Positions 46,645 to 55,734 of a stretch of DNA of 64,000 nt are shown one piece after another. The stretch comes from Affinundibacterium seohonense. Lineage in GTDB: Bacteria > Pseudomonadota > Gammaproteobacteria > Burkholderiales > Burkholderiaceae_D. Every line of letters starts with the position of its first letter. The first letter of the stretch is position 1. The notes beneath the pieces are model-generated. The model saw nothing but the letters and a program-made list of their open reading frames with translations, was not told the DNA's origin and searched no databases. The stretch covers positions 45,180 to 109,179 of the forward strand of contig NZ_JACOFW010000016.1 of assembly GCF_014284305.1 (NCBI RefSeq), in the 5' to 3' direction. A program made the position numbers and the translations under genes.

Positions 46645-46764
46645 CCACTATTGCCATGTTGAAATGACAATGGCGCGCTTCATCAGGTGTTTTGTTGCGC
46701 TCGGTCTTTTACGGCTAAGGTGTTTTTCAATTTAATTCTTTCTTCGATTTTCTCTGGTCTATTT

Positions 46765-48873
46765 ATGAAAAAAAACTCTGTTCTATCAGGCAGCGCGTCG
46801 TCCTCGACTTTACCTTATTCACGGAGTCTGTCTGCAAAACCAGGTTTTCGACAGCACAGGTTTGCACGTCATATCAATAGCGCGATGCTGGTGCTTATTA
46901 CTGGTGGTGTGACGCTGAACGCTAACGCTCAACAAGAGGCCGATGTCAATAAGAAGGAGCCTGTAGAACAGACACAGAAAGTTGAAGTCCATGCCGCCAA
47001 ACCAGTTCAGAGTACCAATGAGAAATTGAGCCTCACAGGTGAAGAACTCTTTAAAATGCCAGGCTCTGGTGGCGACCCTCTCAAAGCCTTACAAACCTTA
47101 CCTGGCTTGGCGTCCAATAATGATGGTGATAGCGGATCAGCGGTTCGCGGTGCTAGACCGTCTGACAATGCTTACTACGTGGACTTTTTACCGGTAGGTT
47201 ATTTATTCCACATGGGTGGCTTTGTCAGTGTATTTAATGCAGATTTAATTCGTCGTTTTGATCTGTATAGCGCTGCATGGAGTCCACAATATGGTGACGT
47301 GATCGGCGGTGTCTTTGACGCTTCACTACGCAATCCAAGAACGGATCGCATCGGTGGTAAAGTGCGGGCAGGCGTCTTAGATGATAGTGTCTTGCTAGAG
47401 GGGCCTTTATCCGAAAACACTTCATTCTTTTTATCGGCGCGTCGTAGCGTGATTGATTTGTTTGTGAAAGAGATAAAAGACGAAGAAGCAGGTACTAGTT
47501 TTAGTTTTCCATCCTACAGTGATGTGCAAGGGCGATTTTTGTGGAATCTCAATAGTAAGAATCGTTTGCGTTTCGATCTAGCTACGGCGCAAGACAGGGT
47601 CAAATTTAATTTAAAAAAAGACTCCATCGATGTGCAGCATGATCCGATTTTACTTGGGGAGAGTGCAGAGAGTAGTTCGTTTAATAATATGGCAGTGGTG
47701 CTAGAGACCGACCTTGGTGCGAAAACCAGCAATCAAGTCGCCTTAGGCCAGATGGTGACTCATCAAAAAACAAAAATAGGCAGTGCGGGTGCCTATGCGA
47801 GTACGTCGACTCTCAAGTATTTCAGGGAGCAGCTCACGACCAATATCATCGATAATCATCAAGTCATAGCGGGCGTTGATCTGAGCTCCAATACGCTAGA
47901 TATCGACGTGAATATTAAAAATCCACGCTGCACAGAATTCGATCCAAATTGTGATGCGACTAGTGCCGACTTCTCACGTACGAAGCGCAGTCAACGAAAT
48001 AATAGTGCAGCAGTTTATGTGAGCGACCGCTGGACTCTGTCGCCGCAATGGACGCTCACCGGTGGCTTGCGCGCGACCCATGACGATTATCTGAAGGAGA
48101 ACGTCCTTGATCCACGGCTCGGACTTGAGTACCGCTACTCACCGCAAACCGTATTTTCTGTCGGCGTAGGTCGACATCATCAAGAACCATCCAGAGAGCA
48201 GAGCTTGAGTGAAATTGGTAATCCGTATTTGAAATCGATTCGTTCCAAGCAAGTCGTATTTGGTGTGACGCAAGATTTAGAACAGGGTTGGTCATGGCGC
48301 GCCGAGTTATACAACAAAGATTTTGACAATTTCGTGGTGAGTGACCCGTTACAAAATTACCGCAATGGTGCCAGTGGTAGTGCTCATGGCTTGGAAGTCT
48401 TGGTAAAGAAGGACATGGGATATGGCTTGTCTGGCTTTGTTTCACTTAGTGTTTCAAAGTCTAAGCGCCGCAATGACCTCACTGGAGAAAACTTCACGTT
48501 TGGATTTGATCAGCCTGTGATAGCCAACGCCGTGCTTCAATACAAAGCCTCTGAGAAGTTGCAATACGGCGCTCGCTGGAGTTATCACACCGGGCATCCA
48601 GACACACCTATCATTGGCACGCGCACGGATACCGATGGTCGCATCCGTCCCATCTATGGCGCACTGAATTCTGAACGCATGCCGGCTTATCATCGCTTAG
48701 ATTTGCGTGTGGATTATCAATACAGCGACAAGCTCTCGTATTACGCTGAATTGATCAATGCCTATGCACGCAGTAATATCGGACGCTATGAATATAGTGT
48801 TGACTATAAAACTCGCAAGCCAGAGGCACAGATGCCGATTTTCCCTTCGATTGGGATGCAATATAAGTTCTGA
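46765..48873 (+). CDS. TonB-dependent outer membrane receptor
   Basis: 702 residues from ATG 46765 (a GTG at 46687 is in frame but poorly supported). A long basic N-terminus ends in a signal-like segment (MLVLITGGVTLNANAQQ). The plug domain follows (VRGARPSDNAYYVDFLPV, then SPQYGDVIGGVFDAS), then a beta-barrel of about 500 residues ending in the terminal phenylalanine (IGMQYKF). The ligand is not apparent, and no siderophore or cobalamin genes lie nearby. It is short relative to most TonB receptors but complete. It resembles plug-and-barrel receptors of unknown substrate common in Oxalobacteraceae. Confidence 0.87.
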   Translation: MKKNSVLSGSASSSTLPYSRSLSAKPGFRQHRFARHINSAMLVLITGGVTLNANAQQEADVNKKEPVEQTQKVEVHAAKPVQSTNEKLSLTGEELFKMPGSGGDPLKALQTLPGLASNNDGDSGSAVRGARPSDNAYYVDFLPVGYLFHMGGFVSVFNADLIRRFDLYSAAWSPQYGDVIGGVFDASLRNPRTDRIGGKVRAGVLDDSVLLEGPLSENTSFFLSARRSVIDLFVKEIKDEEAGTSFSFPSYSDVQGRFLWNLNSKNRLRFDLATAQDRVKFNLKKDSIDVQHDPILLGESAESSSFNNMAVVLETDLGAKTSNQVALGQMVTHQKTKIGSAGAYASTSTLKYFREQLTTNIIDNHQVIAGVDLSSNTLDIDVNIKNPRCTEFDPNCDATSADFSRTKRSQRNNSAAVYVSDRWTLSPQWTLTGGLRATHDDYLKENVLDPRLGLEYRYSPQTVFSVGVGRHHQEPSREQSLSEIGNPYLKSIRSKQVVFGVTQDLEQGWSWRAELYNKDFDNFVVSDPLQNYRNGASGSAHGLEVLVKKDMGYGLSGFVSLSVSKSKRRNDLTGENFTFGFDQPVIANAVLQYKASEKLQYGARWSYHTGHPDTPIIGTRTDTDGRIRPIYGALNSERMPAYHRLDLRVDYQYSDKLSYYAELINAYARSNIGRYEYSVDYKTRKPEAQMPIFPSIGMQYKF

Positions 48874-49145
48874 TGTGTTGCGCAGTTTGATTAGTTAGGA
48901 TGATCGATTGATGTTGTTGAGGCGAGGTAGTAGTTCGTCGAATAGCGCAGCGTCAATCGATTTTTGCAGGATGTGGGTTCGTTTTTTTTGTGATGGTGTA
49001 TTGATGAAGATGAGATACCACGTTGACAAGTGATTTCCCTTTCCTGCACCTTGATTGGCAAACGAGAGAATACGCATTAGCTACCAACAAGACTTTATGG
49101 CAGACTACGTCTTTTGTTAAAAATCACAGAGACGATAAAGACACC

Positions 49146-49685
49146 ATGAGCGCCAATGACACGATCGACAATCGCGATACCAAAGACTGCCCTGTTTGTG
49201 GCGAAACCATCAAAGCGGTAGCGATCAAATGTCGCTTCTGTAATACCGATCTACAGGCATACAAGGCTCATACTGAGCATGATGTAGAGAGAATTCTGTT
49301 TGCCGGTCATCCCGCCACCATTTTTAGTGCTTGGCAGTGGATTATCGTCGTCCTGACACTGGGTATTGGTTACTTATACTATTGGCTCAAAGCGCGCGGA
49401 CTCCATTATGAAGTCACGACGCAAAGGGTGAAGCTAGAGCGCGGTATTTTTTCCAAAGTCAAAGATAATGTTGAGCTTTTCACGATAGAACATTTTGACT
49501 TGAATACGCCGTTTGGGATGCGCCTGCTGGGTTATTGCATATTGCAACTCAGATCGTCCGATACCAGCTATTCGCAGCTACATCTTTATGGCATCAAAGA
49601 CTTGGAACAGCTCGCAGACACCCTGCGCGATTGTTCAATGCGTGAACGGGCAAGACGTCGGGTGACTGCGATTATTCAACCCTAA
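49146..49685 (+). CDS. Zinc-ribbon plus bPH2-domain membrane protein
   Basis: 179 residues. The N-terminal CPVCGETIKAVAIKCRFC is a double CxxC zinc ribbon. About 25 residues later come one or two membrane helices (WQWIIVVLTLGIGYLYYWL), then a bacterial PH domain (LHYEVTTQRVKLERGIFSKVKDNVELFTIEHF). Function unknown; the family is membrane-associated. The ATG at 49146 is used; the frame extends to 49023 without a better start. It is convergent with the peptidase. Confidence 0.75.
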   Translation: MSANDTIDNRDTKDCPVCGETIKAVAIKCRFCNTDLQAYKAHTEHDVERILFAGHPATIFSAWQWIIVVLTLGIGYLYYWLKARGLHYEVTTQRVKLERGIFSKVKDNVELFTIEHFDLNTPFGMRLLGYCILQLRSSDTSYSQLHLYGIKDLEQLADTLRDCSMRERARRRVTAIIQP

Positions 49686-49730
49686 GAGCGTGTTGAAAAC
49701 GACTGGCGCCGATACGATAGCAACACGCTC
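49686..49730. terminator. Perfect 10-bp hairpin between convergent genes
   Basis: GAGCGTGTTG/CAACACGCTC with a 25-base loop, directly after the bPH2 stop. No T-run, so it may act as a weak terminator or a repeat. Confidence 0.5.
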
Positions 49731-49746
49731 GAATATGAGGTCAAAA

Positions 49747-51339
49747 CTATTTCGCTAATTCCACCAGCACCGCTGTGTACATCTGCAAGTTCAATAGCAA
49801 CTGTTTGGTGGAAATAAACTCATGCTCCGAGTGTCCTGAATAGACTTTACCAGGCATGCTTGGGCCAAAGCTTACTGCATTCGGAAACAGGCGTGAATTA
49901 GTGCCACCACCGATGGAAATCGGCTGGGGGTTCTTGATGCCGGTGTAGTGCGAAAAGACCGACAGCAGGGTAGGCACCTGTGGCGCATCATTGCGTATCC
50001 AGGGATCGCTTAATTCGATAGCGACATCGCGCAAGGTCACATGCTTTGTTTGCCAAGCGTCTAATGCCTCTTGCATCTCTTGCTGTAATTGTGTAGCTGG
50101 TTTTCCTTGTGGACGACGGATGTTGATGCCTAGTTGTATGCCTTCCGCTGTTTGTTTGATGACAGTTGGGGCGACGCTCATCGATCCCATAAAATTGTCA
50201 TGATAGGCAGCGTTGCCAAATTTTTCGCCATACAGGCTGGTACCCAATAAATCGTTAATCAGATTCACCATGCTGCCCGCAGTGGTCTCTTGCCAAGTGC
50301 GCAAATTGAGTGCATCGGCTAACATGGCAATCGCGTTCACACCATCTTCTGGTTTGGAAGAGTGGGCTGAGACGCCACGCGCTTTGATCTCTAGCTCCCG
50401 GTCTTGCCAACGGTAGGTGTACTGCATTTTGTTTTGTTTTGCTGCACGTTGTTTGATTGCCTGTTCTATCTCCGGCGTTGCATTGCTGATGTTGACGTAG
50501 GCGTCTTCAGGAATCTGACTGCCAAAAAAGCCTCCACCAAAGGCGCTCAAGTGCGCGTCATTGGGCGTGATGTTTGGGTGCTGCGGAGGGACAGTTAGTT
50601 GCACCGTGCCATAGCCTTTTTCGGCGATCACGACAGGATATTCTGCGTCCAAGGTGATATTTATTTGCGGTGGTGTATGCGTCTTTAGGAAGTCTTCTAG
50701 CGGCGCCCAATCGGATTCCTCCGCCATGTACACATACAACTCTATGCGTTTGCTTAAGGCGATTTTTTTGCCCTCAGTGCTATCCTTGATCGCTTTCATC
50801 GCATACAGTCCACTCGCGATTGGACCTTTATCATCTTCTGTGCCTCGTCCTAATAATCGTCCAGGCTCGCTTTTTGCATCGAGTTGAAAGGGTGATTGCT
50901 TCCACTTGGTCGGATCGACTGGTTGCACATCGCCGTGGGTAATCACGCCAACGCGCTCGCTGCCTTTACCAAATCCGATCACGACCACATAGCCATGATC
51001 CGCAAAATCAAAACCCAGACGCGCCGCTTCCGATTGTAAGTAGGTCTTAAAACCCACATGTGCGGGGTTCTGTTCAAAGGGGATAGCAGGGTTGGCAACT
51101 GTATTAAAGCTCACCATTTTGGCTAGTGTCTTGATGATATCTTTGTCGTATTTTTGCACGGCATAGCGGGCTGTTTTCTGCGCCAGTGCACTAGGTTGTT
51201 CAGTGGCAAAGCAAGAACCTATACCTAGGCTTGCAAGACTGAGAGCCGCAATGACAGGCAGACGCTTGAGGCGCATCGCAGCCAATCGTAGCGAAGTCGA
51301 TGTAAAGGTGAGGGCAAGAGGCGTGGCAGTAGAAGACAT
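49747..51339 (-). CDS. M20-family dipeptidase (PepV/carnosinase-like)
   Basis: About 530 residues. Zinc ligands and catalytic residues are visible: VITHGDVQPVDP, GRGTEDDKGPIA, MAEESDW, DAEYPVVIAEKGYG (PepV-like) and SGHSEHEF. The N-terminus holds MRLKRLPVIAALSLASLGIGSCFA, a signal with a possible lipobox, so the enzyme is exported and may be lipid-anchored. The start is uncertain: ATG 51339 is listed, ATG 51276 just before the signal is equally good, and the frame opens to 51513. It hydrolyses dipeptides in the periplasm. It is convergent with the bPH2 gene. Confidence 0.87.
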   Translation of the reverse strand: MSSTATPLALTFTSTSLRLAAMRLKRLPVIAALSLASLGIGSCFATEQPSALAQKTARYAVQKYDKDIIKTLAKMVSFNTVANPAIPFEQNPAHVGFKTYLQSEAARLGFDFADHGYVVVIGFGKGSERVGVITHGDVQPVDPTKWKQSPFQLDAKSEPGRLLGRGTEDDKGPIASGLYAMKAIKDSTEGKKIALSKRIELYVYMAEESDWAPLEDFLKTHTPPQINITLDAEYPVVIAEKGYGTVQLTVPPQHPNITPNDAHLSAFGGGFFGSQIPEDAYVNISNATPEIEQAIKQRAAKQNKMQYTYRWQDRELEIKARGVSAHSSKPEDGVNAIAMLADALNLRTWQETTAGSMVNLINDLLGTSLYGEKFGNAAYHDNFMGSMSVAPTVIKQTAEGIQLGINIRRPQGKPATQLQQEMQEALDAWQTKHVTLRDVAIELSDPWIRNDAPQVPTLLSVFSHYTGIKNPQPISIGGGTNSRLFPNAVSFGPSMPGKVYSGHSEHEFISTKQLLLNLQMYTAVLVELAK

Positions 51340-51616
51340 GAGCAACACTTTGTGAGGAAAAATCATAGTGTAGCCCAAATGGCTTGCTCTTCCATCGTTG
51401 AACGAAACGCTGAAAATAGGTTGGCGATATTTGCCGCTGTGATCGTTGAAGACGCGTGGCAGGTAATTGAGCGATCGAAGTTGAAAGATAGCCTGATGGA
51501 GCTTAAACCTCATGGTCGAGATTGGGGATCAGTCTAGTGCAACAAGCTGTAAAGTCTAGACCGAACCCCATGCTTTCAATAATATAGATGGCGCATCTCG
51601 GGAATCACGCTTTCGC

Positions 51617-52690
51617 TTAACTGCGCTTTAATTTATCCCTTTCCTTTACCGATCGTATCAGCACTTTCCATTTCGATCTCGCGGCTATTTTGTCGAGTGG
51701 CGTTTGTTGATTACGGCGGGTTTCGCGTAGTAGTTTTTGGTAATTGTTCAGCCTGTCCGCATCCACAGCCATGCGCACGGCACAGCCGGGTTCGCTTTGG
51801 TGACTGCAGTCGCGGAACTGGCATCCTGCGGCAAGTTCATCGATGTCAGCAAAGCTAGCGTTGAGCGCGACTTCATCGAGATGAAGTTGCAGACTACGCA
51901 GACCCGGTGTGTCAATGATGCAGGCTCCACTGGGACATTGGTGCAATGATCGTGCAGTGGTCGTGTGATGACCACGGTCATCACCTGCGCGTACAGCGCC
52001 CGTTTCTTGTCTGCTGTTGGCGAGCGTATTGGTCAGCGTTGATTTGCCAGCGCCAGACGACCCCAATAAAATCAGGGTTTGTCCAGCCGACATCCATGGT
52101 GCTAGTAAGTCTACAGTCGCAATGCTCATGCCATTGATCGCAAACACAGGCACGCTGGCGGACAGACGTTGCTCAACTTCTGCTTGGCGGGCAGCCGCAT
52201 GGGGATGTAGATCGGCCTTGGTCAACAGAACAACAGGCGCGACACCAGCGGCATGCACTAGTGCCAAATAGCGTTCCAGCCTGCGCAAGTTAAAGTCGTT
52301 GTCTAAACCCATGACGAGTAATGCCGTGTCGATATTGCTGGCGAGGGATTGCAGTCTTCCTTCATTTTTGCGACGTGCCAGATGCGTTAAGGGGGGCATG
52401 CGGGCAATTAAGTTATAGCCGCTGTCCGCTGTGCCACTGACTAGGCCCCAATCACCCACAGCTAGACTTAGTTCATCGCCCGCCAGCGTGTGTAAGAGAC
52501 GTGGCATGGCGCGTGCCTGTAGCGTGGTGCTTCCGTTGTGGAGTATGAAGCTGTCGCGATGTACTTCGGTAAGACGTGCCACTTGTAGCGTCGCGTCTTC
52601 CGTAAAGTCGCTGGCTAGCAAGTGCAGTTGATTGGCGATTGCCGGCGTTAAGCCGATCAGACGCAGTGATGCGAAATTAAAATTGATCAT
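51617..52690 (-). CDS. rsgA: RsgA, ribosome small-subunit biogenesis GTPase
   Basis: 357 residues, circularly permuted GTPase. N-terminal OB fold, then G4 (VVLLTKADL) before G1 (LLGSSGAGKSTLTN), G3 (CIIDTPGLR) and a C-terminal zinc finger (CQFRDCSHQSEPGCAV). It assists late 30S maturation. It stands alone; the region downstream on the minus strand leads to the M20 peptidase about 280 bp away. Confidence 0.96.
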   Translation of the reverse strand: MINFNFASLRLIGLTPAIANQLHLLASDFTEDATLQVARLTEVHRDSFILHNGSTTLQARAMPRLLHTLAGDELSLAVGDWGLVSGTADSGYNLIARMPPLTHLARRKNEGRLQSLASNIDTALLVMGLDNDFNLRRLERYLALVHAAGVAPVVLLTKADLHPHAAARQAEVEQRLSASVPVFAINGMSIATVDLLAPWMSAGQTLILLGSSGAGKSTLTNTLANSRQETGAVRAGDDRGHHTTTARSLHQCPSGACIIDTPGLRSLQLHLDEVALNASFADIDELAAGCQFRDCSHQSEPGCAVRMAVDADRLNNYQKLLRETRRNQQTPLDKIAARSKWKVLIRSVKERDKLKRS

Positions 52691-52885
52691 GATAAGTGTG
52701 TCTATTTACATTCATGTTGCGTAACTATGGTCGATACGCAAAAGTAGCCCGCAGCCGTGGTGAGAACCAGGGCATGCGAGGACGAATAAAAGAAAACAGA
52801 AGTCGGCGCGTGATCAGTCGCGCATTAACACACTAGCCAAGAAACGATTGAAACTTGTAAAGACGCCAGAGAGGATGTAGGCAGA

Positions 52886-52924
52886 TCAGGCAGCCGACAG
52901 GAGGGTAATATCAAATGGTTTCAT
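52886..52924 (-). CDS. 12-residue reading frame with strong Shine-Dalgarno, possible leader or broken small gene
   Basis: AGGAG lies 8 bases before an ATG; the frame reads MKPFDITLLSAA and stops at TGA. Past the stop the same frame continues for 23 protein-like residues (SAYILSGVFTSFNRFLASVL, then MRD) to a second TGA. A TTGACG (-35) lies about 55 bp upstream. It could be a leader peptide, or a small gene of 36 codons with a Trp codon turned to TGA. Family not recognised. Confidence 0.35.
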   Translation of the reverse strand: MKPFDITLLSAA

Positions 52925-53172
52925 GCTGTTATCTCCTGTGGTTTTGATTGGGAGCTTAGTGTGCCAGTAGTTAAACGGAGCGTCAAGTTTGGATAGGTTG
53001 GAATTGGTTTTTAATTTGGGCCACCGGGTCAAGGCACTGTGCCCACGCGTGACAAGATCGCATAAAAAAATTGCCCGCGATGCCCATGTGTCAGGATTTG
53101 TCCCCCATCGATACACGCGTAGGTTTCCTCCTTCCTATCTGGTGGATACCCTACGCGTGGATACTTCTGGAT

Positions 53173-54186
53173 TTATTTCAACTTGTGATGACGTGCGATT
53201 TCTTCCGGCGTAAATCTCAGGAAGCGTGCCGCGTTGTTGTAAAGGATGTCGCGTTTTTGCGTTTCAGAGAGGAAAGGTGCTTTTTCTATGACTTTGATGG
53301 ATCGCTCAATGACGCCTGGCCAAACCATTTGATCTGAGCCAAACATGATGCGTTTGCCAAAACCAGCATCGACAATCGATGTTAGATAGGCGTAGAACGC
53401 CGCTGGAGGCTGCGTGTAGACGATCACACCAACATCGACATAGACCTGTGGATGGGCGTATAGCACTGCCAGCATGTCATCAAGCTTGGGGTAGCCTGCG
53501 TGCATAATATAAACCCGAAGTTTAGGATACTTGACCAGAACCTCTTCCATGGTCAGTGCACTATGAAGGCGCGCCCGATATTGTGAATTTCCAAGGTAAA
53601 TGACGCCAGGTGGGCCTGTCCCAATATGTATTCCAACAGGGACATCTAACTCTTGTGCTACCTTCCAGTAAGGGTCCATTCTCGGATCGTCTGGCGCGAT
53701 GCCCGCATATTGGTTGGTAATTTCGCCGAATACCGCGAGCCGACCTTCTTTGTTAAGTGCGCGCAAGTCTTCGGGAGAAATCTTATCTTCCCCCAATTGA
53801 AAGGCCAATCCTGGAATGAATCGTTCAGGTGCTCTCTTGCGCCATGTTGCCACTTGGTCGGCTGTGCCGCTCAGAACGCCAATGACATTAATTTTCTTCA
53901 TCACTGCAACCGTTTCACTCAACAGTGCTTCGTCTGTTTTTGGAGACCAGACGGGATCCTTGCAAGGCGGATTTTTAAAAATACCCATGAAAACTTGACC
54001 GTACGACGATTTCGCCGGATCCCACGCAGGGAAATCGGCAATCGGCGTGCACATCGCCAAGGGCGGTGGCCCTTGATCCGCAGCACCCGAAGCATGAAGA
54101 TGGACGTCAATGATCGGTGGGCGTCCTTGGGCGAACAAGACAAAAGGGACGAACAAAAAAACTAAAAAAAAGTACCTGAATTTCAT
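53173..54186 (-). CDS. Secreted amidohydrolase (Amidohydro_2 type TIM barrel)
   Basis: 337 residues with a signal peptide (FFLVFLFVPFVLFAQG). Metal site IIDVHLH near the N-terminus, VGIHIGTG and MHAGYP histidines, and FGSDQMVWPG with the late aspartate fit the amidohydrolase-2 family of decarboxylases and lactonases. GAGGG precedes the ATG at 54186; the frame opens to 54210. The exported form is unusual for this family's decarboxylases. The substrate is unknown. Just downstream is a gap of about 250 bp containing the 12-codon frame. Confidence 0.82.
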   Translation of the reverse strand: MKFRYFFLVFLFVPFVLFAQGRPPIIDVHLHASGAADQGPPPLAMCTPIADFPAWDPAKSSYGQVFMGIFKNPPCKDPVWSPKTDEALLSETVAVMKKINVIGVLSGTADQVATWRKRAPERFIPGLAFQLGEDKISPEDLRALNKEGRLAVFGEITNQYAGIAPDDPRMDPYWKVAQELDVPVGIHIGTGPPGVIYLGNSQYRARLHSALTMEEVLVKYPKLRVYIMHAGYPKLDDMLAVLYAHPQVYVDVGVIVYTQPPAAFYAYLTSIVDAGFGKRIMFGSDQMVWPGVIERSIKVIEKAPFLSETQKRDILYNNAARFLRFTPEEIARHHKLK

Positions 54187-54404
54187 AATGAACCCTCGAA
54201 AATAAACCAAGCGTTAGTCAAGAAACAGAGAATTAGGTATTTCAGAATCTTCCTTGAGAGGAAAAGCAGGGTGAGATTTGGATCGGAAGATCTAAGCAAA
54301 GATTAGTATATTTTTACTCGCGAGTAAATAATGACGAATTCTGTATGGGGAAGGCGAATTCTCGGGGCAAACTTGTTGCTGTCTATGGTGATTGTCATTG
54401 TGAC

Positions 54405-54596
54405 TTAATGGGCGATCAATAGAAGGTGCAGTGTTTGTGCGTAGAAATACACTTCAAGTTTCTCGATGCAACTAGCAAGTCGTTCGAGAAATTGCTGCTT
54501 GTCGTCAACATCCAGACATATTTTCACCTGCTCGTTGACGCGCGAGGTGATGTGATAGATCACTCTGGGAAAGCTTAGGTGTAGCGGTCTGGAAAT
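54405..54596 (-). pseudogene. REP-associated tyrosine transposase (RAYT) relic
   Basis: Minus-strand frame of 64 codons reading SRPLHLSFPRVIYHITSRVN, then LDVDDKQQFLERLASCIEKL, ending LHLLLIAH before TAA. This matches the start of TnpA_REP/Y1 transposases (pattern RPLR-FPGALYHVTSRGN, DDEDRQ-FL). The usual ATG is ATT here, and the catalytic NHYH (HUH) box is lost by a deletion. It is therefore inactive. RAYT proteins mobilise REP palindromes, several of which occur nearby. Confidence 0.7.
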
Positions 54597-54666
54597 TGCG
54601 TTTAGTCTAGCTCAAAAATGTGTAATCTCAAGACTTAGCCCCATTCGATTTTAGACTAACGTAAAA

Positions 54667-54825
54667 ATGGCAATTGCCTTGAGTTTAGTAATTGCTGGCG
54701 CTACTGATTTTCGCCATGTCAACGCATTACCCAATCGCACTAGTCTTAATCAGCGTATTTCACATCGTTCTTCGCATGGCACACGGCTTAGAATTGCCGC
54801 AAGATGCATTTGCTTCTCTTTGTAA
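54667..54825 (+). pseudogene. Possible GGDEF-domain fragment
   Basis: A 52-codon frame contains TDFRHVNALPNRTSLNQRIS followed by HGTRLRIAA, resembling the opening of a GGDEF domain (D-x-LTGLPNR-L-RL...FLDLD) before breaking at TAA. The rest of the domain is not found. There is no Shine-Dalgarno. The call rests on about 30 residues and could be chance. Confidence 0.3.
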
Positions 54826-54974
54826 AAGGGTGGGCGTGTTTCTAATGTTTTGATACTCGTATTGGATTTATTACTTGTGGCAACGTGAAAATGTGTCTTT
54901 GGCCTTGGAGTTGGCGGCTCGCCATGTTTGTTATTGGATTGTTGATACCTCGTTTGTTTTACGTCGCGCTAGCA

Positions 54975-55628
54975 TTAGCACCAAAGACTGAGTGGTGGGT
55001 CTTTCATCATCACCCTTAGCATGTCGCTACGTGAAATAAAACCGACCAGTCGTTCTGACTCATCGACAATGGGCACGCCATCGACCTCAAAATCTAGCAT
55101 CACACGTGCAATGCGACGGATATCGGTCAGCGGTGAACTGGCGACAACAGGCGTACGCATGACATCACTCACACGCCGATCTAGTACATTGGTCATGCCA
55201 TTTTGTGTGAGATTGAGACTGGTGAGTAAGTCGCGCTCACTGACAACGCCAATGAGTTTAGCGCCATTGTCAAACACAGGCGCTTGATGAATGCCGCTTT
55301 CTCGCATGAGTTCCCATGCGTCAGATACGGAATCATTGACGTTGACAGTAATCACTTTGGTTTGCATGATCTGTCGCGCATGAAAAAGTGGGCCACGTTC
55401 AAATTCGATCGGTAATGTCGACCGATAGGCATTGATTGCACGTTGTTCCGCCGCAGTCGGTGCCAAGGTTTTTGTAGGAATTGGGCTGGGAATAATATCG
55501 GTGCCTAGTTCAAATCCGTCTTCCTGCACTGTGCGGCTCCGTCGTGTTTGACGGACTTGGTTGACACGACTGATGCCTTCAAATGAGCCTGAATACACTT
55601 GCCCTGTGACGCCATATACCGAAAACAT
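54975..55628 (-). CDS. Tandem CBS-domain protein
   Basis: 217 residues from ATG 55628, which follows AAGGAG. An N-terminal unstructured region of about 90 residues precedes two CBS domains (MQTKVITVNVNDSVSDAWELM...; MRTPVVASSPLTDIRRIARVML...). CBS pairs bind adenosyl nucleotides and usually sense energy state. No catalytic domain is attached. It is the third gene of a minus-strand group with the helical membrane protein and the HPF-like gene. Confidence 0.85.
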   Translation of the reverse strand: MFSVYGVTGQVYSGSFEGISRVNQVRQTRRSRTVQEDGFELGTDIIPSPIPTKTLAPTAAEQRAINAYRSTLPIEFERGPLFHARQIMQTKVITVNVNDSVSDAWELMRESGIHQAPVFDNGAKLIGVVSERDLLTSLNLTQNGMTNVLDRRVSDVMRTPVVASSPLTDIRRIARVMLDFEVDGVPIVDESERLVGFISRSDMLRVMMKDPPLSLWC

Positions 55629-55734
55629 AATAACTCCTTCATAATGAACACGCACCGAAGCATCGAACGTACAAGCTATGCCACTCATCAGCTTCTAGAC
55701 TTCGGGATATTTGTGGATCACAGCTTCGCGCTTG

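Larger units (their letters stand above)
46271..46764. other. 494-bp gap before the TonB-dependent receptor
   Basis: Contains a REP-like stretch near 46390-46440 (TATTACACCG, GCGCAATG), a short minus-strand candidate gene (46415-46579) and a 14-codon plus-strand frame (46600-46644). The promoter of the receptor gene must also lie here. Confidence 0.5.

Noticed and set aside
48895..49077. Minus-strand 60-codon frame after the TonB-dependent receptor
   Set aside because: No family resemblance or ribosome binding site; likely chance in a gap.
52980..53116. N-terminal extension of the 12-codon frame to 76 residues
   Set aside because: The extension runs through a candidate promoter and has no start signal; the strong Shine-Dalgarno marks the short frame.
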